A DNA stretch of 36,112 bases. Origin: Paenibacillus pasadenensis DSM 19293 (GTDB lineage Bacteria > Bacillota > Bacilli > Paenibacillales > Paenibacillaceae). The notes under the pieces were generated by a model. The model was not told where the DNA came from, searched no databases, and worked only from the letters and a program-made list of their open reading frames with translations. Position 1 is the first letter of the stretch, and every line of letters begins with the position of its first letter. Shown here in pieces: positions 1 to 6,651 of this stretch. The position numbers and the translations under genes were made by a program. The stretch lies in contig NZ_KE383859.1 of assembly GCF_000422485.1 (NCBI RefSeq), forward strand, positions 45,738-81,849, read 5' to 3'.

Positions 1-110
1 CGCAGCGGCAAGCTACGCGCGGTTTTTCCGCGCATAGGCGGCGCGCCCAGGCCGCAGCGGCAAGCTGCGCGCGGTTTTTCCGCGTGTAGGCGGCGCGCCC
101 AAGCCGCAGC
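1..110. repeat. 52-bp tandem repeat, about two copies, cut by the window edge
   Basis: Two consecutive 52-bp units (1-52 and 53-104) differ at only a few bases, and a third begins at 105 before diverging. Each unit carries the inverted repeat GCGCGG-TTTTT-CCGCGC, a six-base-pair stem with a T5 loop. The array probably continues to the left of the window. The core CGGTTTTTCCGCGCAT recurs in reverse complement in the 52-bp array at the right end of the window. No open frame here looks coding. Confidence 0.85.
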
Positions 111-144
111 GAGCTGTGGCGGTGTCTGACTGCTCTCAGGCAGA

Positions 145-183
145 TAAAAAAACCGGTCAAGGCAGTTCAGCCTTGGCCGGTTT
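145..183 (-). terminator. Intrinsic terminator overlapping the 3' end of the XRE regulator gene
   Basis: On the minus strand a stem of about 12 bp (AAACCGGCCAAGGC pairing with GCCTTGACCGGTTT) is followed by a run of T. The 5' arm is coding: it specifies the last residues of the regulator, and the TGA stop lies at the start of the loop. Confidence 0.85.
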
Positions 184-529
184 GATCGTTGCGGAGCCTT
201 TCGCGGACGACGCGCTCGAGCAGCAGCCGGACGAGCTCGACGTCCTCTTCCTCCAGCGGAATTCCGTCCCAGTGCAGCTGCTGGAGGTTCAGCCATTCGC
301 GGGCGTTGCTGCTCGGCTCGACCGGCTCGGCATATTCCGTGAGGCCGAGCAGATAATCGGACGTCGTATGCAAGCGGCGCGCGATCGTCTGGATCGATTC
401 CAGGGTCGGCTGGCGGTATCCGGACTCATAGCCGGCGTAGGTGCTTTTGGCGACCCCAACATAATCGGCTACTTCCTGCATCGTAAGCTTTCTCTTTTTA
501 CGCAGCGCTTTGAGTCGTTTCGCAAACAT
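167..529 (-). CDS. XRE-family (Cro/CI-type helix-turn-helix) transcriptional regulator
   Basis: A predicted DNA-binding regulator of 120 residues. Residues about 2-57 form a typical HTH_XRE domain: FAKRLKALRKK, then LTMQEVADYVGVAKSTYAGYE as helices 2-3, and the common ending TSDYLLGL. The C-terminal half is acidic and Leu/Glu rich with no recognised domain, so it may serve dimerisation or ligand sensing (inference). I chose the ATG at 529 because the HTH begins there and a G-rich AGGGGGG stretch lies upstream; an ATG at 595 would add 22 unusual residues and has no ribosome site. The gene ends inside its own terminator stem. An 18-bp palindrome lies upstream at 691-708 and could be its operator. 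The target genes are unknown. Confidence 0.9.
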   Translation of the reverse strand: MFAKRLKALRKKRKLTMQEVADYVGVAKSTYAGYESGYRQPTLESIQTIARRLHTTSDYLLGLTEYAEPVEPSSNAREWLNLQQLHWDGIPLEEEDVELVRLLLERVVRERLRNDQTGQG

Positions 530-631
530 CCGCCACCATCCCCCCTGCGGCCTACGTTCCCGTCCGGTGCCGCCAAGGCGTTCCAGAGGGTTCATGCCGG
601 TCTGAAAATGTCACATGTACTGAATATTCGT

Positions 632-671
632 ATTATAGCATGGCTTCTAGGAAGATGCACCCGTAATTATA
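632..671 (-). promoter_or_regulatory. Two candidate -10 boxes for the XRE regulator
   Basis: Reading the minus strand, TATAAT occurs at 671-666 and again at 637-632. Neither has a good TTGACA-like -35 at 16-18 bp, so assignment is tentative. The nearby palindrome at 691-708 would overlap the -35 region of the first box. Confidence 0.3.
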
Positions 672-690
672 GGACATTAGTAACATGGCA

Positions 691-708
691 TTGAGACTAT
701 AGTCTCAA
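691..708. promoter_or_regulatory. Perfect 18-bp palindrome, candidate operator
   Basis: TTGAGACTATAGTCTCAA is a perfect two-fold symmetric sequence. It lies upstream of the XRE regulator, about 20 bp upstream of a candidate -10. XRE dimers commonly bind such sites and autoregulate, so an operator is a reasonable inference but is not shown. Confidence 0.45.
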
Positions 709-821
709 CATCGAGCCGAAAATTTGTATAAATTGTCATTATTGGACGTGACGGGTTATTTCAAGCGGGCTTTCTCGTTCCGCACAGCGGCGTTTCGAAA
801 AGCGAACCGCTTACGGCGCTG

Positions 822-850
822 TTTATCGGCAAGCTCCGTTATGGTATGCT
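822..850 (+). promoter_or_regulatory. Weak extended -10 promoter candidate for the HNH gene
   Basis: TGG-TATGCT (842-850) resembles an extended -10. A poor -35 (TTTATC, 822-827) lies 17 bp upstream. It is 38 bp before the chosen start codon. Confidence 0.3.
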
Positions 851-887
851 TTGGAGAAAGACACTCGGCGAACGGAGCGTACGATTC

Positions 888-1916
888 ATGGATACCAAAC
901 AATGCGCCGTATGCGGCCGCGACAAACCAGAAGGAGCCTTCCCGAAGCGCACCGGCCGCAAGGGGCGCAGAGGCACGTGCAGAGCTTGCCAGCGCAGGCG
1001 CAAGCGGGACGAAGTCGGTGCGGAGGCTCTGCTCCCGCCGGCCGCCGCTCGTCGTGCGCGCGGCCGCGCGGCCGTCCTCGCCCCGGGAGCGTCCGCCGCC
1101 GCGCCGACCGCCGGCGGGGGCGAGCGCGCCCCGGGAGCGTCCCTCGCCGCGCCGACCGCCGGCGGGGGCGAGCGCGCCTCGCAATCCGTCGCCGCGCCGG
1201 CTGCCGCCGCGGCCGAACGGGACCCTGCCGCCGGCAAAGGAGCGGCCGCCGTTGCGGCGGCGCGGAGAACCGCGCCCGATCCGCCGGCCGCCGCTTCCGG
1301 ACGGGAGCCGAGTCCGGACAGTCCGGCCGCGGAGGCGCGGCCTTCCGCCGGCGCTTCCGGCACGGACGCCGCGCGCTCGCCGGAGGCGGCCGTCTCGTCG
1401 GCCGATGCCGTCTCGGAGACGGGACCGTCCAAGCGCAAGCGCAAGCGCCGCCGCCGCCGCAAAGGGCGCAAGGCGGCCGTCGCCGCTTCGCATTCCCATA
1501 CGCCGGGAGTGCGCTTGCCGTACAAGCCTATCCGGCCGTTCAAGGGTCCTTTTTCGTACGATCCGTCGGTGCTCAACGATAGAGGAACCGGCCTCATCCA
1601 GCTGCGGGGCCGCCGCGAGAGCGGCAAGCGCTGGCATACCGAAATCGACCGCGACATCGCGGTGCGCATGGTTCAGGAAGGGGCGGCCGGCATTCTGCAT
1701 CCGCGCCTCATCCACAAGCTGTACACCAAGAGCGATTTCCGCCTGCTCATCCTGCAGCGGGACAACTATGTCTGCCACTATTGCGGCCGCTTCGGCGATA
1801 CGATCGACCATGTGTTTCCCAAGTCCAAGGGCGGCCTGAGCACCCCGGACAACTGCGTCTGCGCCTGCTCCGCCTGCAACCTCAAAAAAGCCGATACGCT
1901 GCCGGACTATCTCTAG
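888..1916 (+). CDS. HNH endonuclease with N-terminal zinc finger and low-complexity linker
   Basis: A predicted 342-residue metal-dependent nuclease. The N-terminus has a C-x2-C (C6, C9) and C-x2-C (C31, C34) zinc finger in a very basic context. Residues about 45-180 are a linker rich in Ala, Pro, Gly and Arg with two copies of a 16-residue repeat encoded by a 48-bp DNA repeat, followed by a Lys/Arg patch. The C-terminus (from about 296) is an HNH fold: CHYCG, IDHVFPKSKGG as the catalytic DH motif, then C-x2-C (CSAC). The start at 888 follows a GGAG site; an in-frame ATG at 846 has no ribosome site. The gene stands alone with its own terminator. The substrate is unknown; similar HNH proteins include homing, restriction and repair nucleases. 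Family assignment is firm, biological role is not. Confidence 0.88.
   Translation: MDTKQCAVCGRDKPEGAFPKRTGRKGRRGTCRACQRRRKRDEVGAEALLPPAAARRARGRAAVLAPGASAAAPTAGGGERAPGASLAAPTAGGGERASQSVAAPAAAAAERDPAAGKGAAAVAAARRTAPDPPAAASGREPSPDSPAAEARPSAGASGTDAARSPEAAVSSADAVSETGPSKRKRKRRRRRKGRKAAVAASHSHTPGVRLPYKPIRPFKGPFSYDPSVLNDRGTGLIQLRGRRESGKRWHTEIDRDIAVRMVQEGAAGILHPRLIHKLYTKSDFRLLILQRDNYVCHYCGRFGDTIDHVFPKSKGGLSTPDNCVCACSACNLKKADTLPDYL
1083..1178 (+). repeat. 48-bp in-frame tandem repeat in the HNH gene linker
   Basis: Two nearly identical 48-bp units (1083-1130 and 1131-1178) encode the 16-residue unit PGASxAAPTAGGGERA. The length is a multiple of three, so copy-number change would lengthen or shorten the linker without breaking the frame. 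Confidence 0.85.
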
Positions 1917-1922
1917 ATCCAA

Positions 1923-1952
1923 AAGTCGAGCCGGATGCGCTCGGCTTTTTTT
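1923..1952 (+). terminator. Intrinsic terminator after the HNH gene
   Basis: A 9-bp stem (AAGTCGAGC with GCTCGGCTT, one U-G pair), a 7-base loop and a run of seven T lie a few bases after the stop codon. Confidence 0.85.
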
Positions 1953-2205
1953 CGTTCTCTTTTTCCCGTTTGGAACTCCGAACACGATGAGAGAATTCTC
2001 ATTGCTCTCAGGACGCGTTTCGCAACCCGCATCCCGACTGAATTTCGAGCCTTCGAGCGTTCTCATTTTTCAGTCTCCAGCTTGAGTTGCCAGGAACTAA
2101 CAGCGTTTTTCGGCGGATCGGCGTGCTAGGATAGAGGAGCGAAAGGCTTGCACGGCCTTTTACTCGACCTTCGGCTGACGAAGGATAACAGGAGGAGAAT
2201 TCATT

Positions 2206-2910
2206 TTGAATAAGAAATTTCTATCTCTAGCATTGGCCGCCGGAGTCGCGTTCACGGGCGTCTCGGCCGCCGGAACAGCCAGCGCAGCGCCTGCTCAGCC
2301 TTCTTCTTCGGCCTTGCTTCAACAGCTTTATGCCGGCTCGGGCTTCAACTTTGAAGAGCTTTTGAATAAACTGCAGCAAAACGGCTTTACATGGCCGGGA
2401 TATACGGCGAAGCCGACGACGGCCCCAACGGCGACGCCGAAGCCGACGACGGCCCCAACGGCGACGCCGAAGCCGACGACGGCCCCAACGGCGACGCCGA
2501 AGCCGACGACGGCTCCAGGGTCCGGACAGGAGGAGAGCGGCACGGCCACCTTTGCGCAGCAGGTCGTCACGATCGTGAACCAGGAGCGCGCCAAGCAAGG
2601 ATTGGCCGCGCTCAAGAGCGACTCGCAGCTGTCTGAAGTCGCGCTCGTGAAAGCGAAGGACATGTACACGAACAATTACTTCTCGCATACGTCCCCGACG
2701 TACGGCTCGCCATTCGACATGATGAAGCAGTTCGGCGTGACGTACAGCTATGCAGGCGAGAACATCGCCAAAGGCCAGCGCACCCCGGCCGAAGTAATGA
2801 ATGCCTGGATGAACAGCGCGGGCCACAAGGCCAACATCCTGAAGGCCGAGTACACGAACATCGGCGTCGCGTACCATAACGGCGTTTGGGTGCAAATGTT
2901 CAAGGCGTAA
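2206..2910 (+). CDS. Secreted CAP-domain (SCP-like, YkwD-type) protein
   Basis: An exported protein of 234 residues. It has a Sec signal peptide (NKKF basic start, hydrophobic core, AxA cleavage around residue 27), a short region, a Thr/Pro/Ala linker of 10-residue repeats (about 69-103), and a CAP domain (about 115-234). CAP hallmarks are VNQERAKQGL near the start, SHTSPTYGSPF, AGENIAKG, W-x-NSAGHKANIL and IGVAYHNGVW. In Bacillus these proteins are abundant in spores or exported; their activity is unknown. The start is TTG at 2206, chosen because of a perfect AGGAGGAG at 2190-2197. Two small hairpins lie in the leader just before it. The linker is encoded by exact 30-bp DNA repeats. Confidence 0.92.
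   Translation: MNKKFLSLALAAGVAFTGVSAAGTASAAPAQPSSSALLQQLYAGSGFNFEELLNKLQQNGFTWPGYTAKPTTAPTATPKPTTAPTATPKPTTAPTATPKPTTAPGSGQEESGTATFAQQVVTIVNQERAKQGLAALKSDSQLSEVALVKAKDMYTNNYFSHTSPTYGSPFDMMKQFGVTYSYAGENIAKGQRTPAEVMNAWMNSAGHKANILKAEYTNIGVAYHNGVWVQMFKA
2410..2514 (+). repeat. 30-bp tandem repeat (3.5 copies) in the CAP protein linker
   Basis: Three identical 30-bp units start at 2410, 2440 and 2470, with a half copy from 2500. Each encodes ten residues built from KPTTAPTATP. Identity at DNA level rather than only at protein level suggests recent duplication by slippage. Confidence 0.95.
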
Positions 2911-2940
2911 TCTCTCTCTGTAGATCGGCTTGACCGGGCA

Positions 2941-2983
2941 AGGGCTGTCTCCGATTCGCCATGAGGCGACCGGGGGCAGCCCT
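2941..2983 (+). terminator. Strong hairpin after the CAP gene, possible terminator
   Basis: AGGGCTGTCTCC pairs with GGGGGCAGCCCT (12 bp with two G-U pairs), enclosing a small CGCC-ATGA-GGCG hairpin. There is no proper T-run afterwards, so it may be a weak terminator or a 3'-end stabilising stem. Confidence 0.45.
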
Positions 2984-3018
2984 ATTCGGCTTTCCGGACG
3001 GCATTGAGGGCATCGGGG

Positions 3019-3073
3019 GCATCGGACGGGATCCAGCTGCATGGAACGAAATCTAGCGGCATCGGACAGGATC
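3019..3073. repeat. 40-bp-spaced direct repeat
   Basis: GCATCGGACGGGATC at 3019 and GCATCGGACAGGATC at 3059 are spaced exactly 40 bp, with shorter GGCATCGG fragments just before. It is probably the remains of an intergenic tandem repeat. Confidence 0.55.
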
Positions 3074-3299
3074 GGCAGGCAGCGGGCGGCCCGGAAAATG
3101 ACGCGGCGGCACGGAGTTTTTGATCGCCGCCCACGCGGGCGAGGCTGCATTAGAGTTTTTTCATCCGCAGCCCATGCGCGGTGCCTGCGGGACGCTTCGG
3201 GCCTTGCGCGCCTAAGGATTGACCGCTGTCGGGCGAAAATGAGAGCCTTTCATAATCCGCAGCTGGTTGTTTTTGGCTGGTCCGCCGCGAGGAAGCCTG

Positions 3300-3308
3300 T
3301 GTTATTCT
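3300..3308 (+). promoter_or_regulatory. Possible extended -10 for the LysM-3D gene
   Basis: TGT-TATTCT resembles an extended -10 box about 85 bp before the start codon. No -35 at the right distance is convincing. Confidence 0.25.
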
Positions 3309-3394
3309 GACACCCGTAGGTTTTTGCGCGGACCGCACCATTCCGCTGCCGGGCCCGACGAACGGAGCCCGAAGCGTCCCACCAAGGAGGAACC

Positions 3395-4057
3395 ATGCCC
3401 ATGACGATGAAGACCATGCTCCGCCCGATGATCAAATCCGCCGCCGCCGTTTTGGCCGGCCTCGCGCTTTTGAGCTCTCCCGTATCGGCCTCCGCCGCTA
3501 CGACGTATGTCGCCAAGGACGGCGATACGTTCTGGAAGCTCGCGCAGGCGTTCCATGTTCCGCTGGACAAGCTGATGGAGATGAACGAAGGCATCGAGCC
3601 GACGAACATCTACTCCGGCTTGAAGCTCTCCATTCCGGCCGGCACGACGATCCACGCCTCGTCCGCAGGCATCCGCCTGATCGCCGCCGACGAGGGAACG
3701 AAAAAAGTCATCGATCCGACCGGCAAGTCCTACGAGGTAGGACGCACGCTTCAGATCAAGGCAAGCGCCTATACGTCCGCGGCTTCCGAAAACGGAAAAT
3801 GGGGAGCGGTCGACTATTTCGGAAACCCGCTTCGCGTCGGCACCGTTGCGGTCGATCCGAAGCAGATTCCGCTCGGAACGAAGCTGTACATTACCGGCTA
3901 CAGCTACGAAGGCCTGCCGGTCGGCGGCATGATCGCGACCGCGACGGATACGGGCGGCAGCATCAAAGGAGACCGAATCGACATCTTCGTGCCCGGCACG
4001 ACGGCCGAAGCCCGTTCGTTCGGCTTCCAATGGGTCAAGGTGCATGTCCTGACCTGA
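3395..4057 (+). CDS. Secreted LysM and 3D-domain protein (YocH-like wall hydrolase)
   Basis: A 220-residue exported protein, likely bound to and acting on peptidoglycan. Residues 1-35 are a Sec signal peptide ending SASA. Residues about 37-82 form one LysM repeat (YVAKDGDTFWKLAQ ... YSGLKLSIPAG), which binds glycan chains. Residues about 118-218 form a 3D domain, named for three conserved Asp, seen here as D185, D193 and D196 in ATDTGGSIKGDRIDIF; the fold is related to MltA-type lytic transglycosylases. This matches B. subtilis YocH in architecture. The ATG at 3395 follows a strong AAGGAGG. The gene is monocistronic and converges on the deacetylase gene with a shared terminator. Enzymatic activity is inferred from the family only. 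Confidence 0.9.
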   Translation: MPMTMKTMLRPMIKSAAAVLAGLALLSSPVSASAATTYVAKDGDTFWKLAQAFHVPLDKLMEMNEGIEPTNIYSGLKLSIPAGTTIHASSAGIRLIAADEGTKKVIDPTGKSYEVGRTLQIKASAYTSAASENGKWGAVDYFGNPLRVGTVAVDPKQIPLGTKLYITGYSYEGLPVGGMIATATDTGGSIKGDRIDIFVPGTTAEARSFGFQWVKVHVLT

Positions 4058-4095
4058 TCCAAGCCAAACCAAACCATACCGCTTCATTTAGATAG

Positions 4096-4133
4096 AAGAA
4101 CCGGCTCCTTTCGCCAAGGAGCCGGTTCTTTGT
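4096..4133. terminator. Bidirectional terminator between LysM-3D and deacetylase genes
   Basis: A perfect 15-bp stem (AAGAACCGGCTCCTT with its complement), a 5-base loop and short T-runs on both strands separate the two convergent genes. It ends right at the stop codon of the minus-strand gene. Confidence 0.9.
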
Positions 4134-4972
4134 CAATAGAGGCGCATTTTCTCGATTTCTTCCGATTCGCCGAGCAGCTCCGGCACCGTCACCATCTCGT
4201 AGCCCTGATCGCGCAGCATGCGGATGAGGCGGGGCAGCGCCTTGACGGTGCCGCTCAGATCCTCGCCGATGCCGCCGCCGGCATGCTGCAGGATGATGCT
4301 GCCCGGTGCGAGCGTCTTTTGGGCGTTGCGCACGATCTGGTCGGCGGACAGCCCTCTCCAGTCCTGCGTGTCGACATCCCAATTGACGACGAAGTAGCCG
4401 CGGCTCTGGGTCCACATCAGCTGGCGGGGCGTGATTTCTCCGTAGGGAGGCCGCAGGAAGCGCGGCGTGAAGCCGAGATGGGTCCTGAGCAGGCGGCTCG
4501 TCGACTCGATCTGTTCCTCGAACTTCGAGGGAGGCAGATGGGCGTAAGACGTATGGTCGTACGAATGATTGCCGATGGCATGGCCTTCCGCGCGGATGCG
4601 GCAGAGCACGGAGGGCGCCTTCGCCGCTCTTTCTCCGACGACAAAAAAGGTGGCCCGCACATGCTCTCGGGCCAGAATGTCCAGCACCTCCGGCGTATAC
4701 TGCTCGTCCGGCACATCGTCGAACGTCAGCGCCACGCGCTTGATGCCGGCCGGTCCGCGCGTAGCGAACGCCCCGGGATATTCCCGCGATAGCGTAATCC
4801 AGGAAACCGTCCTCGGCTTGAGGGCGGCCGCCTGAACGACCGCTTCCGCCGGGGCAGCGGTCGGGGCCTCCCCAGCGGAAGCGGCGCCGGCGATCTTCGG
4901 CGTTCCGCCCAGAAGCGGCAGCAGCGCGAGCAGCAGGGCGGGCCAACCCGGCCAACGGCGCAAAGGCTTCAT
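4133..4972 (-). CDS. Polysaccharide deacetylase (NodB/CE4 family), exported
   Basis: A 279-residue enzyme expected to remove N-acetyl groups from a wall polysaccharide such as peptidoglycan. It has an N-terminal hydrophobic signal or anchor (about 11-32), an Ala-rich spacer, and a NodB domain (about 75-265). All five CE4 motifs are visible: TFDDVPD (base and metal Asp, D85-D86), HSYDH (metal ligands H136 and H140), RPPYGE, the DVDTQDW segment, and LQHAGGG with H230. The usual Gly of TFDDGP is Val here. Start 4972 is preceded by AGGAGG; an upstream in-frame ATG at 4996 is less likely. The substrate cannot be told from sequence; B. subtilis homologues include PdaA-like and YxkH/YlxY types. Confidence 0.9.
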   Translation of the reverse strand: MKPLRRWPGWPALLLALLPLLGGTPKIAGAASAGEAPTAAPAEAVVQAAALKPRTVSWITLSREYPGAFATRGPAGIKRVALTFDDVPDEQYTPEVLDILAREHVRATFFVVGERAAKAPSVLCRIRAEGHAIGNHSYDHTSYAHLPPSKFEEQIESTSRLLRTHLGFTPRFLRPPYGEITPRQLMWTQSRGYFVVNWDVDTQDWRGLSADQIVRNAQKTLAPGSIILQHAGGGIGEDLSGTVKALPRLIRMLRDQGYEMVTVPELLGESEEIEKMRLY

Positions 4973-5067
4973 CGGTACACCTCCTACAGGGATCAAGCCG
5001 GCCTTCCGGATGGCGGTCCAGAGGCTTGCGGATTAGCTATTCCCTGCGTTCCCCCGCTCCATACGGC

Positions 5068-5099
5068 CCATCGGCCATGAAGAGAGCGACGGCCGATGG
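5068..5099 (-). terminator. Hairpin downstream of the chemoreceptor gene, possible terminator
   Basis: CCATCGGCC pairs with GGCCGATGG over a 14-base loop, 28 bp after the chemoreceptor stop. No T-run follows on the minus strand, so termination is uncertain. Confidence 0.35.
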
Positions 5100-5126
5100 C
5101 GGCGTCCTTCGCGGACAAGAGACGGA

Positions 5127-6383
5127 TCAGAATTTGAAAATCTGAATCGTGCGCTGCAGCTGGGAAGCCATCTGCTGCATCCGTCCGGTCTCCTCGACGA
5201 TCGTCTGGATGGAGTCGACCTGCTCGTTCATCGAAGCGGACACCTGCTGGGTGCCGGCGGCGGACTGCTGCGTGATCGCGGAGATGTTGCCGATGGCCTC
5301 GGAGATGGCGCGCGCGTTGTCCAGCATGCTCTCGCTCTCGCGGGCGAACTGCTCGATCTGGTTGGAGATGAACTGCACGCTCTCCACGATCTCGCGGAAC
5401 ACCGCTTCGGTCTCGCGCAGCATCTGCGACTGGAGCTCGACGGCCTGCTCGTTGATCTTGATGTTGGCGTTGGCGTCCTTGAGACCGTGCTCGATGCCTT
5501 TGACGAGCGTGAACACTTCCTTGGTCGACGCCGTCGATTCCTCGGCTAGCTTGCGCACCTCCTGGGCGACGACCGCGAAGCCCTTGCCGTGCTCGCCGGC
5601 CCGGGCCGCCTCGATGGAGGCGTTGAGCGAGAGCAGGTTCGTCTGCTCCGCCAGATCGGAGATCGTGCGGGTGATGGCGGAGATGCCGCCAGCCGCCTCG
5701 GACAGGCGGGCGATCGCTTCGGAGACATGGGCCGCGGCCTCAGCCGTGCGGCGGGTGCCTTCGGCCTGCGTCTCGACGGACTGCTGCCCGCGCTCGACGA
5801 GGCGCATCGCCGCCTCCGAGCGCTCGTTCATCATGCGGCTCGATTCGGCGTAGGTGGCCACCTTGGACTCGATCTCGCGGATCGAGTCGCTCATGCCGCC
5901 GACCTCCTCGGCGATTTCGCCCGCTCCGGAGGCGAGCTCGCCGGCCGAGGTGCCGACCTGCTCCATGACGGCTTTCACTTGCGAGTTTTTGTTGTAGATG
6001 CTCGTGCTCGTCTCGTTGACCATGCGGCCGATGCGGGACGTGTCGGCGAGAATCTCGCGGAGCTTGTCGATCATGCTGTTGAAGGAGTGGGCCAGCTGTC
6101 CCAGCGAGGCGCTGGACGTATCGACCCGCTGCGTGAAGTCTCCCTTGGAGATGCCGTAGGCGACCGTCGTCATCTCCTCGATCGAGCTCGTGAGCGAGCG
6201 CTCCACGACGGCGGCGAGCGGATAGGAGGCGGCGGCTCCGGCGACGAGCGCGACCGCGACCGGCCAGAGCGGCGAGCCCGCCATCAGGCTGAGGACAAGG
6301 AAAAACAGGATGGAGACAGCGAGCGCCGTAAAGATGCCGAGGCGAACCTTGTTCTTGATGGAGAGAGAATGATACCATTCCAT
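5127..6383 (-). CDS. Methyl-accepting chemotaxis protein without extracellular sensor domain
   Basis: A 418-residue chemoreceptor. Two membrane segments (about 11-35 and 39-58) are joined by only a few residues, so there is no periplasmic-type ligand domain. A HAMP domain (about 60-112) follows, then the long coiled-coil signalling region, with the conserved hairpin tip [19 protein letters not shown] that contacts CheA and CheW. Possible methylation sites lie in the flanking Glu/Gln-rich helices. The start at 6383 follows AGGAGT. Its signal may be sensed through the membrane, HAMP or a partner protein (inference). A sequence resembling a sigma-D -10 (ACCGATTA on the minus strand, around 6433-6440) lies upstream without a good -35. 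No chemotaxis genes are adjacent. Confidence 0.93.
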   Translation of the reverse strand: MEWYHSLSIKNKVRLGIFTALAVSILFFLVLSLMAGSPLWPVAVALVAGAAASYPLAAVVERSLTSSIEEMTTVAYGISKGDFTQRVDTSSASLGQLAHSFNSMIDKLREILADTSRIGRMVNETSTSIYNKNSQVKAVMEQVGTSAGELASGAGEIAEEVGGMSDSIREIESKVATYAESSRMMNERSEAAMRLVERGQQSVETQAEGTRRTAEAAAHVSEAIARLSEAAGGISAITRTISDLAEQTNLLSLNASIEAARAGEHGKGFAVVAQEVRKLAEESTASTKEVFTLVKGIEHGLKDANANIKINEQAVELQSQMLRETEAVFREIVESVQFISNQIEQFARESESMLDNARAISEAIGNISAITQQSAAGTQQVSASMNEQVDSIQTIVEETGRMQQMASQLQRTIQIFKF

Positions 6384-6584
6384 GCTGAAATCGACTCCTA
6401 TCGCTGATATGGATAAAGAAAGCGTTACCTAATAATCGGTAATCCGACCATGAAGATGTAGACCTGGGGCCAGGGAAACGAAAAAAAGGGGGAATCGCGT
6501 CGAAAGGTGCTTAAGTCCTATTGGGAAGTAGATCGATGTACCCTAAAAAGGGTTAAAACTCTATCCTATTCTGTTAATATTTAG

Positions 6585-6613
6585 TTGAACCTGAAAAAAC
6601 GCTGTCCTATAAT
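6585..6613 (+). promoter_or_regulatory. Sigma-A promoter for the conserved unknown gene at 6652
   Basis: TTGAAC (6585-6590) and a perfect TATAAT (6608-6613) are 17 bp apart, about 40 bp before the start codon. Confidence 0.8.
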
Positions 6614-6651
6614 GTCGCTAAACGACTTCATTTCGATCGGAGGTGAATTAG

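Larger units (their letters stand above)
530..887. other. Divergent intergenic region between the XRE regulator and HNH genes
   Basis: This gap of about 360 bp has no convincing gene. It is more AT-rich than its surroundings around 600-730. It holds two minus-strand -10-like boxes, an 18-bp perfect palindrome and a weak plus-strand promoter for the HNH gene, each listed separately. Confidence 0.6.
2911..3394 (+). other. 484-bp gene-free interval between the CAP and LysM-3D genes
   Basis: No open frame here has a ribosome site or plausible protein. It holds a strong hairpin at 2941-2983, a 40-bp direct repeat around 3019-3073, short T-runs near 3117 and 3155, and a weak promoter before the next gene. 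I looked for a cyclic-di-AMP (ydaO) riboswitch, often found before wall hydrolase genes, and did not see its conserved segments. Confidence 0.6.

Noticed and set aside
1-110. Terminator in the left repeat (GCGCGG-T5-CCGCGC)
   Set aside because: The T-run is in the loop and not after the stem, and the unit repeats in tandem.
756-2066. A 436-codon minus-strand frame across the HNH gene
   Set aside because: Composition is Arg/Gly/Ala noise, no ribosome site, and the plus-strand protein has intact zinc finger and HNH motifs.
3041-3310. An 89-codon frame in the gap before the LysM-3D gene
   Set aside because: No ribosome site, Arg-rich composition, and it crosses repeat remnants and a T-run.
3160-3394. 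Cyclic-di-AMP (ydaO-type) riboswitch before the LysM-3D gene
   Set aside because: Expected from gene type, but the conserved GGGGA/GGGTGAA and CCGTCAGCTAACC-like segments are absent.
6383-6450. Sigma-D promoter for the chemoreceptor
   Set aside because: ACCGATTA resembles the -10, but no TAAA-like -35 lies at the right distance, so I did not list it as a feature.
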